The translations under genes and the position numbers were made by a program. Source: Tridacna crocea (lineage: Eukaryota > Mollusca > Bivalvia > Cardiida > Cardiidae). Taken from it: 64,000 nucleotides of DNA. The DNA lies in NCBI GenBank assembly GCA_943736015.1, contig OX031071.1, positions 35,744,619 to 35,808,618 of the forward strand. The letters are read 5' to 3'. Below the pieces are notes generated by a model that was not told the origin of the DNA, did no database searches, and worked only from the letters and a program-made list of their open reading frames with translations. Within the stretch, counting starts at the first letter, position 1; each line of letters opens with the position of its first letter. Below, piece by piece: positions 1 through 9,862 of this stretch.

Positions 1-133
1 CACTTAAACCTATGTTGTGGGTACTCATTAGAATCGTCTCGTTGAGACGATTCTAATGAGTACCCACAACATAGGGTTTTGAAGAGAAATGATGAATTTA
101 GAATGCCATCACTCCCTCTTATATGGAGCTCTG
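1..133. mobile_element. MITE family D, cut by window start
   Basis: Central palindrome (arms about 36 bp, TGTGGGTACTCATTAGAATC and its complement) at 9-78, followed by the right arm and the terminal motif CACTCCCTCTTATATGGAG at 108-127. The left terminal repeat lies outside the window. Other copies are at 7786, 15284, 34186 and 35228. No coding capacity. Confidence 0.75.
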
Positions 134-154
134 TGAGAGCAAAGTAAAAGTGGC

Positions 155-268
155 TCAAGAATTGAAATTAGTTGTTGCTGGTTACCAGTGTTTTCTCCTT
201 TTACCATGATATTTTCTAAAGGTATTTTCTCTGAAGGTATCAAAACTCATGATTGTTTGATAAGGAGC
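155..268 (+). repeat. decayed MITE A fragment
   Basis: Traces of the family A left arm (AATTGAAATTAGTT), the hairpin tip CTGGTTACCAG and the right arm with a TGTTTGATAAGG end. Heavily diverged; an old copy. Confidence 0.45.
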
Positions 269-343
269 CTTCATTTGATTGGTTGTTCGCCTGAGTGCTT
301 TCAATGCAGATAACTACAGACTTCCTTTATGCTATATAAAGAA

Positions 344-549
344 TTAACCCATTACTAGACAAACCCTCCTTTTGACACCCCTGAGAAAGAAGCCTTTAGA
401 AAACATTGTGGGAAAAGGAGAAAATGCTGGTAACCAGCATTTTCTCCTTTTCCCACAGTGTTTTCTACCCTTCACAAAACAAATTTTTGTCGTCTGCAAA
501 TGCTTTCAATTTGGACACCTCTTAAATTTTGTCGTGTGGTAATGAGTTA
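344..549 (-). mobile_element. MITE family A
   Basis: Starts TTAACCCATTAC and ends GTGGTAATGAGTTA. The central palindrome about tip CTGGTAACCAG is intact (401-467). The right arm is shortened between AAACAAATT and TTGTCGTCTGC. Confidence 0.8.
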
Positions 550-579
550 TCCTTCCATCAATTGACGTAATTTTAGAGT

Positions 580-770
580 AGTACAGCTTGAAAGTAGACA
601 ACAAAGTGGTTGAAGGATTAAAATCATTTCAGGAATGGTAGAAAAAACATTGGGGAAAAGGAGAAAATGCTGGTCACCAGCATTTTCTCTTCTCTCCCCC
701 TCCGCAATATTTTTTAAAGGTTTATTTTCTCAGGGTTGTTAGATGTTATGATTGTTTGGTAAGGGGTTAA
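580..770 (+). mobile_element. MITE family A, degenerate left end
   Basis: Hairpin around tip CTGGTCACCAG, then right arm ending GGTAAGGGGTTAA. The left end lacks a clear TTAA, so the start is approximate. It shares its right TTAA (767-770) with the next copy. Confidence 0.6.
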
Positions 771-914
771 CCCTTTACCGCACAAGAAGAATATTTGAGA
801 TCTGTCTAAATCCATAGCATAATGCAGATGTCAAACTAATTGGGGCTAAAATTGAGGAAGCTGTCTTTAATAGGGTAGAAAACATTGTGGGATAAGGAGA
901 AAATGCAGTTTTTT
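767..914 (+). mobile_element. MITE family A, left half only
   Basis: TTAACCCTTTACCGCAC start and left arm up to the first half of the hairpin (TAGAAAACATTGTGGG, then a T-run). The piece from 862 onward is repeated at 1695-1740, so this half-element was already broken before the local duplication. Confidence 0.55.
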
Positions 915-1340
915 TTAACTCTTATCCTGCTAAATAACTAAAAAGAAATTTTCAGTTTGATAGTAAAACCCAAAATACTGTAATTTCAAAAGTGTGATTT
1001 TGGGAATAATATCTCCTTATCAGACAGTGTAGATCCAAGATCAGGCTGCACGTTCTGTGCAGTCTGATCTTAATCTACAGTGTCCGCAAAAGGTCAGTGA
1101 GACGCTATAAGCAGCCAAAGGGTTAAAAGCCCCTTGTCTTTGGGTCATCAAAAGGCAGTAAGTGTGGTGAAGGGTGCCGGAGATACATGTAGCAGCAGGT
1201 GAGATAAGATGATCACATCATCCTGTATATATTACAAACCTTTCTTTGGTTGGTTTGTAATGGAGTTAACCTATTACCAAACAATCCCTACTTTTGACCC
1301 TGAGAAAGAAGCCTGTAGAAAACATTGTGGAAAAAGGAGA
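862..1340. repeat. segmental duplication, copy 1
   Basis: The stretch from TTTAATAGGGTAGAAAAC through the flank (AGCCCCTTGTCTTTGGGTCA) to the start of the MITE A at 1266 recurs at 1695-1970. Copy 1 carries the family F element; copy 2 does not. Confidence 0.8.
915..1126 (+). mobile_element. MITE family F with TTAA target duplication
   Basis: TTAA at 915-918 and 1123-1126 bound a 204-bp element that starts CTCTTATCCTGC and ends GCAGCCAAAGGG. Its centre is a palindrome (1024-1086) built on GACAGTGTAGATC and its complement. The paralogous sequence at 1735-1750 has one TTAA and no insert, so both borders are directly shown. Confidence 0.9.
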
Positions 1341-1482
1341 AAATGCTGTTAAGCAGCATTTTCCCGCAATATTTTCTACTCTTCTCAAAACAAATTTCAA
1401 CTTTTCAGTCACTTTTATTTTGTCGTCTGCAAATGCCTCGATTTGGACATGCTTAGAATACTGTTGTTTGGTGATGAGTTAA
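1266..1482 (-). mobile_element. MITE family A
   Basis: TTAACCTATTACC start, shortened hairpin (GCTGTTAAGCAGC tip with about 12 bp missing from the second arm), right end GGTGATGAGTTAA. It shares TTAA 1479-1482 with the next element. Confidence 0.75.
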
Positions 1483-1698
1483 CTATAAGGCATTTCTATG
1501 GTAACTCTAATTGACCCTAAATAACAGCAATGATGAAGCCACTTTTTATGTCTACATGACACCTTTTGATAGCATAGAAAACATTGTGGCAAAAGATGAA
1601 ATTGCTCGTCACGAGCAATTTCACCTTTTGCCACAATGTTTTCCAAAGGCTCCCACAAGCAATGCGTAGTAATGAGTATCTATGGAGTAAAGGGTTAA
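1479..1698 (+). mobile_element. MITE family B
   Basis: TTAACTATAAGGCATTTC start, near-perfect palindrome at 1579-1642 about tip CTCGTCACGAG, right end GGAGTAAAGGGTTAA. Its right TTAA is followed at once by segmental copy 2, so it inserted at the TTTAATAGGG site seen uninterrupted at 861-870. Confidence 0.85.
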
Positions 1699-1970
1699 TA
1701 GGGTAGAAAACATTGTTGGATAAGGAGAAAATGCTGTTTTTTAAAAGCCCCTTGTCTTTGGGTCATCAAAAGGCAGTAAGTGTGGTAAAGGGTGTGGAAG
1801 ATACATGTAACAGCAGGTGAGATAAGATGATCACATCATCCTGTATATATTACAGACAAACCTTTCTTTGGTTGGATTGTAATGGAGTTAACCTATTACC
1901 AAACAATCCCTACTTTTGACGACCCTGAGAAAGAAGCCTGTAGAAAACATTGTGGAAAAGGAGAAAATGC
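1695..1970. repeat. segmental duplication, copy 2 (empty F site)
   Basis: Same order as 862-1340 but with an intact TTAA at 1741-1744 where copy 1 holds the 204-bp family F element. The flanks AGCCCCTTGTC and GATCACATCATCCTG match copy 1 closely. Confidence 0.8.
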
Positions 1971-2163
1971 TGTTATCGAGGCATTTGTAGACGACAAAAT
2001 AAAGGTGACTGAAAAGTTGAAATTTGTTTTGAGAAGAGTAGTAAACATTGTAGGAAAAGGAGAAAAATGCTGCTTAACAGCATTTTCACCTTTTCGCACA
2101 ATGTTTTAAAAAGGCTTCTTTCCTAGGGTCGTCAAAAGTTGTCGTTCTGTGGCAAAGGGTTAA
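1888..2163. mobile_element. MITE family A, arm-inverted hybrid
   Basis: Begins like the copy at 1266 (TTAACCTATTACC), but after half a hairpin the next segment (1977-2042) is the reverse complement of 1374-1441 of the sister copy. A second hairpin and a right arm ending GGCAAAGGGTTAA follow. It reads as two head-to-head element parts. Confidence 0.7.
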
Positions 2164-2298
2164 GTATCGGAATAGGCCTACTTAGCAAAGGATTCAGGTA
2201 GAGGAAGGGTGTGGATCAGTCTATTAGTAGGAAGACGAAATCTTTCTTTAAACCAGAAACTAAAATTGCTAATTGGCGAGTTGACCACTGCACTTACC

Positions 2299-2400
2299 AT
2301 CGGAAGGGTTTGGCCTCTAAACCCTTTTGAACATTCTCTGAAAATTTGTACAAATTTTCAGAGAATGTTCAAAAGGGTTTAGAGGACAAACCCTTCCGAT
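2299..2400. repeat. gapless 102-bp palindrome
   Basis: Perfectly centred inverted repeat (centre GTAC at 2348-2351) from ATCGGAAGGGTTTGG to its complement ending CCCTTCCGAT, with only a few mismatches near GGCCTCT/AGAGGAC. No flanking element ends recognised. Confidence 0.85.
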
Positions 2401-3030
2401 GATACATTTCTTTCCTGGAAAATCTTAAAATAGACCAAGCCTTTGTAAACACGTCGATAATACAGTCTACGATACAACTGCTTTGTAGATTTTTGTCGGA
2501 TTTATATCCGAATTTAGACAAACCTTTGGCACTAATTTTAGTCCTTAATTATCTTTTTTATTGTTTATATAATTCGCTAAGTTTATTAATGTCGGAGTAA
2601 AACCTTTTATCTGTTTGCCTATTCGCTTCGTCAGTATTGTACTAAACAAGCGTGCACAAAAGCTTTCGTTTTTGACGGAAGGCCGGACATGCTGTTTAAA
2701 TATGAAGTCACAGGCTTTGTTTAATTGCCATGTGCAACGTGGATTTCTGAAAAGCAAGGTAAGATTTAAACTTACTTCTGCTTCTTCAAGTTCTTGTCTG
2801 GTCAAGCGAAACGCTCGTCATAAAAATATAATCGTCTGCTCATGGCTAATTATTCGGACGGATTGAAATTCGGATAAAAAATTAGAGAACCTCGGGGACA
2901 TATGGTTGTCCTCGCTGGTAGTATAGGATTAGGTTTAGGGTTAGATAATCCGTAAAATACCTAATTAGCATAATGTAGCGCCACCTATCATCCTATTTTC
3001 GCCTTTAAATCACAAGCAGAAGCGACTTCT
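2401..3030. other. no recognisable gene or known element
   Basis: AT-rich, apparently single-copy within the window. It has a short telomere-like GGTTTAGGGTTAG at 2932-2944 and several short ORFs of under 90 codons, without recognisable domains or splice context. Confidence 0.5.
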
Positions 3031-4830
3031 TAGCTCACCTTAGCACAAAGTGCTAAAGGTGAGCTATTGTGATCGCCCAATGTCCGTCGTCCGTCAACAA
3101 TTTCTTTAAACATATTCTCCCCCTAAACCGCTGGGCCAATCTTCATGAAACTTGGCAGGAATGTTCCTTGGGTGAAGCTCTACCAAAATTGTTCAAAGAA
3201 TTTAATCCCACCCATAATTCTGGTTGCCTTGGAATAAAAAAGAAAACAGAAATCTTTGAAAATCTTCCTCTCTGAAACTAGGAAGCGTAGAGCTTTGATA
3301 TTTGGTATGTAGCATCTCCTAATGGACCTCTACCAAGATTGTTCAAATTATGCCCCTAGAGTTAAAAAAAACTGGTCCCGCCCCGGGGGATAACACAATT
3401 GAGCATAGGAACAAAGAAGGAAAATTTTAAAAATCTTCTCCTCTGAAAATTGAAGGTGTAGAGCTTTGATATTTGGTATGTAGCATCCCCTAGTGGACCC
3501 CTACCAAGTTTGTTCAAATTATGCCCCTGGGGTCAAAACTGGCCCCACCCCAGGGGTCACAAGTTTGAGCATAGGAACAAAGAAGGAAAACGTTAAAAAT
3601 CTTCTCCTCTGAAATTTGAAGGCCTAGAGCTTTGATATTTAGTATGTGGCATCTCCTAGTGGACCTCTACCAAGTGTGTTCAAATTATGTCCCTGGGGTC
3701 AAAACTGGCCCCACTCCGGGGGTCACAAGTTTGAACATAGGAACAAAGAAGGAAAACTTTAAAATTCTTTTCCCCAGAAACTATAAAGCGTAGAACTTTG
3801 ATATTTGGTCTGTTGTATCTCCTAGTGGACCCCTACCAAGTTTATTCAGATGATGTCCCTGGGGTAAAAAATGGCCCCACCCTGGGGGTCACTAGTTTGA
3901 GCATAGGAACAAAGAAAGAAAACTTTAAAATTTTTCTCCTCTGAAACCAGATGGCGTAGAGCTTTGATATTTGGTATATGGCATCTCCTAGTGGACCTCT
4001 ACTAAGTTTTTTATATCATGCCCGTGGGGTCAAAACCGGCCCCGCCCCGGGGGTCACAAGTTCGAACATAGGAACAAAGGAAGAAAATTTTAAAATTCTT
4101 CTCTAAAACTAGAAGGCATAGAGCTATGATGTTTGGCATGTAGTAATTCCAAGTGGACCTCTACCAAGTTTGTTCATATTATGGCCGTGGGGTCAAAACT
4201 GGCCCTGCCCTGCTGGGGGGGGGGGGGTCACAGGTTTGAACATAGCAGAAGGAAAACTTTAGAAATCTTCTCTGAAACTTGAAGGTGCAGAGCTTTGATA
4301 TTTGGTATGCATAATCTTCTAGTGGATCTCTACCAAGTTTGGTCATATGATGTCCCTGGCTTCAAAACTGGCCATGCCCCGGAGGTCACAGGTTGGAACA
4401 TAGGAACAAAGAAGGAAATTTTGAATTTCTTTTTCTCTTAATTTGGAAGGTGTAGAGCTTTGATATTTGGTATGTAGCATCTCTGAGTGGACCTCTGCCA
4501 AGTTTGTTCCAAGGATGCTGCTTTGGTTAAAACTGACCCAGCCCTGGGGACCACAAGTTCGAACATGGGACAAAGAAGGAAAATTTAACATTCTTCTTTG
4601 AAATTGGAAGGTGTAGAGCTTGGATATTTGATTGCTCTATGTCAGACATCTGTTGCCTGTCAACAATTTCTTTCAACATCTTCTTCTCCTAACCCACTGG
4701 GCCAATCTTGATGAAACTTGGCAGGGATGTTCCTCAGGTGAAGCTTTACCAAAGTTGCTCAAAGAATTGAATTTCACTCATAAGCTATAGTCTAAGGTGA
4801 ACATTCCAGGGTCAATGGCCCTCTTGTTTT
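3031..4830 (+). mobile_element. pearl/Helentron-like element, tandem type 1
   Basis: 5' end TAGCTCACCTTAGCACAAAG followed by a (GTCCGTC) stretch and ACCGCTGGGCCAATC. The body has about eight tandem units of roughly 165 bp, each with GAGCTTTGATATTTGG and CAAAACTGGCCCC. The 3' end has hairpin GGGTCAATGGCCC then TCTTGTTT. The architecture matches non-autonomous pearl/Helentron-associated elements; no Rep/helicase ORF is present. Confidence 0.75.
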
Positions 4831-4851
4831 TTTTTTATGGATCAGTTTGGT

Positions 4852-5078
4852 TAACTCTTTACCAAACGACAAAATTATAGACTGATCTAAATTGAAAGCA
4901 TTTGCAGACGACAAGATAAATGTGAATCAAAAATTGAAATTTGATTTGGAAATTATAGAAAACAGTGTGGGAAAAGGAGAAAATGCTGGAAACCAGCATT
5001 TTCTCCTTTTCCCACAATGTTTTCAAAGGCTTTCCTTCTCAGGGTCGTTAAAAGTCGGGATTGTGTGGCAAAGAGTTG
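4852..5078 (+). mobile_element. MITE family A
   Basis: TTAACTCTTTACCAAACG start, full left arm, palindrome about CTGGAAACCAG, right arm ending GTGGCAAAGAGTT; the right TTAA has decayed. Confidence 0.85.
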
Positions 5079-5683
5079 CCTTCAGTATTTACAAATTGCA
5101 ATAATGAAGCACAATTTTCCTTCATATTTTGAAAATAATTATCCCTTGTTACTCATAAGGCAGATAGTTCATGTTTGACTAAGTTCATCTGCTGTGACGT
5201 CCTAGCTCTCACCGGAAACAAAAACTAAGGGAGCTGAATCATTTTCAAAAAAATGAATATTATTTTTTTGTGATTTCAAAAAAGATATTATGGTGAACTC
5301 TCTTTGGAGCACCAGTAGTCAACTTGGTAACTTGACCTACATGTAGATATTTTTGTCTGAAGAACACTACTTCATTTTCAATAGCAACATTATAGCGGAG
5401 GATTTTGACATTCTATAACCAAAATAAATGATAGAATATAAAAAAAAAATCTCCCCTATATAATAATTATAAACATAAGGGATGCAATGTCTTGATTGCC
5501 AGCGCCAGCACAAGACAGCCTTTCCCACCAAAAATCACCCACGAAACAAACATTGATCATAATTTCCTTTACCCTAGCGACAGACAACACAACAATGTAC
5601 CTGCGTGTGAAGAAAAGATTTAACACTTTAGCATGTGAACAAGACTACCGGTAACTGCTGTAGGTTTCAAAATCAATCTAGAG
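5079..5683. other. unassigned AT-rich spacer
   Basis: No exon, element end or repeat recognised. Poly-A and poly-T runs occur around 5250-5290 and 5440. Confidence 0.4.
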
Positions 5684-5910
5684 ACTCGATACCAAACAGG
5701 AAAATTTTAGACTGGTCCAAACTATAAGCATTTGCAGACGACAAAAAGGAAAGTGACTGAAAATTTGAAATTCGTTGTGGGGAGGAAAGAAAACATTTTA
5801 GGAAAATGAGAAAATGCTGGTTACCAGCATTTTCTTCTGTTTCCACAATGTTTTCATAAGGTGTTTGTCTTAGGGTTGTTAAAAGTCTGGATCATGTGGT
5901 AAAGAGTTAA
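5684..5910 (+). mobile_element. MITE family A
   Basis: Left end decayed (ACTCGATACCAAACAGG), left arm with GACGACAAAAAGG, palindrome about CTGGTTACCAG, right end GTGGTAAAGAGTTAA. Confidence 0.8.
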
Positions 5911-6414
5911 ATTGTTGTTTCACAGATTTCATCTTTATTTCAGAATTGACAAAACAAGCCATTAGGTGATGGAGGTCAGTTGATCTGATATCATATTGAA
6001 ACAGAAGAACAGAGATAGATACAGACTTTTCCATACAATAAATTAAAGATAAATATTTTCCTAGATAGAGGTGAGTCCTTCATTGTTACCACTCGCCCAA
6101 ATTCTTGTGTAAATCAGTTACAGAATTGAAATTCATGTGACAAATATTCATTACACGTGAGACCTCACATAAGAAAATACAGAGACAACGTGACCACTGT
6201 CCACTTATCTCGGGTAAAATGACAGGTTTTGAAGTTACTTGTTATTCTTATAAACAGATTTATATCCAATCATGCAGAAATACCTATCCAGAAATTGCCA
6301 GGTATGAAACATGGATCGGAGCAAAAACCGCGGAAACCCATGACACAACAAAATGTCTCTTACACATTGTCTGATCGGAGTCATTTCTGACAGCCCTTCA
6401 GCTTTTTAATGACT
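5911..6414. other. unassigned spacer
   Basis: No homology to the repeats in the window and no convincing exon. A few AG and GT signals do not bracket an open frame with recognisable features. Confidence 0.4.
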
Positions 6415-6642
6415 TTAACTCTTTCCCAAACAACAATTTTTGGACTCTTCCAAACTGAAAGAGTTTGCAGACAACAATTTTAGATTTTGAGAAAATGGCA
6501 GAAAGTTCTGAAAAAGGGTAGCAAATACTGTGGGAAAAGGAGAAATTGCTTGTTACGAGCAATTTCTCCTTTTCCCACAGTGTTTTCAAAAGACTTTTAC
6601 TGCCGACACGAAAAAACCAGGGCTTGTTTGGGAAAGGGTTAA
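6415..6642 (+). mobile_element. MITE family C
   Basis: TTAACTCTTTCCCAAAC start, arm with AGATTTTGAGAAAATGGCAG, palindrome about CTTGTTACGAG, right arm GACACGAAAAAACCAGGGC, end GGGAAAGGGTTAA. Confidence 0.85.
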
Positions 6643-6743
6643 GCAGTAAATTTACATAGATATCTTATCAGAGTAGACGTTTTGCTGTAAATCCTCAATA
6701 TGGATTGCTTTACCTCAAGTTGAGAACCCTTGTTGTCATACCC

Positions 6744-7106
6744 ATCCTCGGATACCCCGGGGTCTCCCTATTTGCTACGCTACATCGACCCCCAGGACAA
6801 TTAATTGAATTTCCCTCGCTTTACCGCTGGCCGAATGCTGGCTTTTCATTGGTTCCATCATCATTTTGTGATGGGCGAGTGGACTGTACGCTATGACGTT
6901 TCGTATCGATTTTCGGCGGCTCACTTTACAGCTTGCCGAATGCTGGCTTTTCATTGGTTGCATCATCATTTTGTGATGGGCGAGTGGACTGTACGCTATG
7001 ACGTTTCGTATCGATTTTCGGCGGCTGATTCAAAGTTTTATTAGTCAATTGTCCCAGGGGTCGATGTAGCGTAGCAAATGGGGAGACCCCGGGGTATCCG
7101 CGGATG
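6744..7106. mobile_element. Mutator-like MITE, 9-bp target duplication
   Basis: Terminal inverted repeats of about 60 bp (ATCCTCGGATACCCCGGGG and its near complement) with direct repeats GTCATACCC at 6735-6743 and 7107-7115. The interior is two tandem 105-bp units starting GCCGAATGCTGGC (6830, 6935). A 9-bp duplication and long terminal repeats fit MULE-type elements; there is no transposase. Confidence 0.75.
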
Positions 7107-7353
7107 GTCATACCCCTCTAATATGAAATCTTACCCCCAGGTTTTCAGGCCAGGGGGTAAGTTTACCCTTGAAATAAAAAGCTAATGGGAACTCTGGTCC
7201 TTTTACTTCTGTTTTTAGCTCACCTGAGCAACAGCTTTTTTGATCTTGTATGCATGTCATGCATTTGCAGTCAACAATTAATATAATTTTATATGCACTG
7301 TACAGACTACATTTTCAGTCAGATATCCATGAAACTTGGTCAAAGTGTTTGTC

Positions 7354-7582
7354 TTAACCCTTTACTCCACAGAGACTCATTTCTACGCTTTGCTTGTAGG
7401 AGCTTTTGGAAAACATTGTGGCAAAAAGTGAAATTGCTCGTCACGAGCAATTTCACCTTTTGCCACAATGTTTTCAATGCCATCAAAAGATGTCATATAC
7501 ACATAGGAAATGGCTTAATCCTTGCCTTTATTTAGGGTCAATTAAAGGTACCATAGAAATGCCTTATGGGGTAAAGGGTTAA
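7354..7582 (-). mobile_element. MITE family B inside a larger element
   Basis: TTAACCCTTTACTCCACAG start, palindrome about CTCGTCACGAG at 7417-7474, right end GGGGTAAAGGGTTAA. Flanks on both sides belong to the type 3 element at 7216. Confidence 0.9.
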
Positions 7583-7785
7583 TACTGTCCTGGACAATTT
7601 TGAAACCGGTTCATGGCAGTCAAAAAGTAGGTTGTTTGATTCGATCTTAGAAAAAGCCTTATGTGCCACATAAAGTTCAGTTTCATACTCTACTTGGTAA
7701 GAATGGATCTCTTCATATATCTTAAATATGTGTGAAATTGGGTCATGTCAGGTGAAATAGGTCATCAGATCAAATCTTAAAAATC

Positions 7786-7951
7786 CATCCAGATAGAGGG
7801 AGTGATTTTGTTTTCAAAATCGAAAATACCAATTTTTCTATTATGGGTACTCATTAGAATTGTCGCATCGAGACGATTCTAATGAGTACCCTCAACATAG
7901 GGGTTCGAAGAGAAATAATGGATTTGGAATACCATCTTATCTAGGGCTCTG
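7786..7951. mobile_element. MITE family D inside a larger element
   Basis: Left end CCAGATAGAGGGAGTG, central palindrome (ATGGGTACTCATTAGAATTG and complement), right arm ending CTTATCTAGGGCTCTG. It interrupts the type 3 element. Confidence 0.8.
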
Positions 7952-8096
7952 CACTTTGTGTCCATTGAACCATAGAGTCTACGCTTTCACTTTGATTCTC
8001 ATGAAACTTTGTTTGAGTGTTTGTCATGATGATATCATAGACTGGTTTCAGATCGGGTCATTTTCTCCTTTTTCCACTCATGTTTTTTCTACCTTT

Positions 8097-8335
8097 TTAA
8101 CCCTTTACCCCATAGATACTTATTTCTACACACTGCTTGTACACTGCTTGTAGGAGCCTTTGGAAAATATTGTGGCAAAAGGTGAAATTGCTTGTGATGA
8201 GCAATTTCACTTTTGCCACAATGTTTTCTATGCTATCAATAGGTGTCATATACACATAAGAAACAGCTTTATCCATGCTGTTATTTAGGGTCAATTTGAG
8301 ATACCATAGAAATGCCTTATGGGGTAAACGGTTAA
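8097..8335 (-). mobile_element. MITE family B inside a MITE A remnant
   Basis: TTAACCCTTTACCCCATAG start with a duplicated ACACTGCTTGT, palindrome at 8165-8225, end GGGGTAAACGGTTAA. Family A right-arm pieces lie on both sides (8055-8096 and 8396-8502). Confidence 0.85.
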
Positions 8336-8395
8336 TAATAACTTCAAATGTTTGAGCCTTAGTTACTTTTTTGTCTGCTAATCACAAGGTTTCCT

Positions 8396-8502
8396 ACAAT
8401 TCCCAAATTGAATTTCAAACTTTTGAATCACATTTATTTTGTCGTATGCAAATGCTTTCAATTTGGACTAGTCCAAATTGTTGTCGTTTGGTAAAGAGTG
8501 AA
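8396..8502 (-). repeat. MITE A arm remnant
   Basis: AAATTGAATTTCAAAC, TTTTGTCGTATGCAAATGC and GTCGTTTGGTAAAGAGT identify one family A arm. The other part may be the ATTTTCTCC piece before the B insert. Confidence 0.6.
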
Positions 8503-8659
8503 GATGTATCCCCTGGAAATGAGGTACATGTAATTTATCTGAAATAGGCCTTTTGCAGTAAATTAATTAATTGTGAGAAAAGGTAGCAATGAAAAATGAC
8601 TGTCTAGTTGAAAATGTAAAAAAACAAATTCAGCTTGGCAGAGTGACAGACTTGGTAAA

Positions 8660-8783
8660 TTAACCCTTTACCCCACAAGGCATTTCTCGTCAGGAGCAAT
8701 TTCACCTTTTGCCACAGTGTTTTCCATGGGCTCCAACAAGCAATGCGTAGAAATGAGTATCTATGGAGTAAAGGGTAAATTAA
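8660..8783 (+). mobile_element. MITE family B, internally deleted
   Basis: TTAACCCTTTACCCCACAAGG passes after about 10 bp straight into the hairpin second half (CGTCAGGAGCAATTTCACC). It ends GGAGTAAAGGGTAAATTAA. The left arm and first hairpin half are gone. Confidence 0.75.
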
Positions 8784-8868
8784 TAAACAATGATACTGCA
8801 GTCATATGCCTGAACATGTGACACAACATTCTATATGCACATACTGTATATTATTACATGTAATATGC

Positions 8869-9097
8869 ATTACCTCTTTATCAAACTGTATGCATTACCC
8901 TGGTTTTAACAATCCCAAGGAAGAAGCCTTCTGAAAACATTGTAGGGAAAGGAGAAAATGCTGGTAACCAGCATTTTCTCTTTTCCCCACAATGTTTTCT
9001 ACCTTGCCAAAGAAAGTCATATATCACTTTAGCCATGTGTGGTTTGTCATCTGCAAATGCTTTCAATTCGGAAAAGTCTACAATTTTTATGCGGAGC
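8869..9097 (-). mobile_element. MITE family A, decayed ends
   Basis: CATTACCCTGGTTTTAACAATCC, palindrome about CTGGTAACCAG at 8935-8997, and arm with GTCATCTGCAAATGC. TTAA ends are not preserved. Confidence 0.7.
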
Positions 9098-9110
9098 ATA
9101 GATAGATAAG

Positions 9111-9240
9111 TCAGTATTGTGCAGGACTTGAGAGGTGGGGTGGGGGTTGTAGGTTCAATTCTTGGCTTGGCCAGTATCTTACTGAGGATTAATGATACAG
9201 ATTGCAATTGTGACTGGATTCATTTGTCGCCCAGCACTGA
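9111..9240 (+). mobile_element. tRNA-derived SINE fragment
   Basis: B-box-like GGTTCAATTC, then GGCTTGGCCAGTATC and GAGGATTAATGATA. These match the better copy at 11860 (GGCTTGGCCAATTTC, GAGGATTGATCATA). 5' and 3' ends not resolved. Confidence 0.5.
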
Positions 9241-9392
9241 CCATAGTTTATGCAGTTTTATTAAGGGTTTCACAGCTTTGTGATTGACTTCTTGTTCAAA
9301 ACAGTCTTGGAAAATGAATAACTTGTAGCAAGCTATTACAACTTTTCCTTCAGATATTTTCAAATATCGATACAGTGTATTGTGCAACCCCT

Positions 9393-9526
9393 TTAACCCT
9401 GCATGGAATGACAAAATTTTACAGGGGTCCAAATTGAAAGCACTTGCAGACAAAAAAATAAACGCAAATCAAAAATTGAAATTTGTTTCCAGCAGAATAG
9501 AAAACATTGTGGGAAAAGGAGAAATA
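9393..9526 (+). mobile_element. MITE family A, left half only
   Basis: TTAACCCTGCATGG start and full left arm, breaking off within the hairpin after GGGAAAAGGAGAAA. Confidence 0.7.
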
Positions 9527-9626
9527 TTTCCTTCTGTGGCTTTGGAAAGAAAGTTGTGTTAATACAGTTATGAGAAAGCCAGGAAACACATGTGCGTCAC
9601 GGACTGCCATGATATGACCTTAGCTG

Positions 9627-9855
9627 TTAACCCATTACCACACAATCCCGACTTTTGACACCCCTGAAAAAGGAGCCTTTTGAAAACACTGTAGGAAAAG
9701 GAGAAAATGCTGGTAACCAGCATTTTCTCCTTTTCCCACAGTGTTTTCTACCTTTCCCAGAACAAATTTCAATTTTTCAGTCACCTTTATTTTGTCGTCT
9801 GCAAATGCTTTCAAATTGAACCAGTCTCAAATTTTCTCGTGTGGTAAAGAATTAA
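9627..9855 (-). mobile_element. MITE family A, complete
   Basis: TTAACCCATTACCACACAATC start, palindrome about CTGGTAACCAG, end GTGGTAAAGAATTAA. About 229 bp, the family's usual length. Confidence 0.9.
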
Positions 9856-9862
9856 AGTGGCT

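Larger units (their letters stand above)
7216..8070 (+). mobile_element. pearl/Helentron-like element type 3, interrupted
   Basis: TAGCTCACCTGAGCAACAG start and tandem-type text (CATGAAACTTGGTCA; GGGTCATGTCAGGTGAAATAG; CATGAAACTTTGTTTGAG). It is broken by a MITE B at 7354 and a MITE D at 7786. The 3' hairpin tail is not found; the end is approximate. Confidence 0.55.

Noticed and set aside
2932-2944. Telomere-like GGTTTAGGGTTAG
   Set aside because: Barely two units; too short to be an interstitial telomere.
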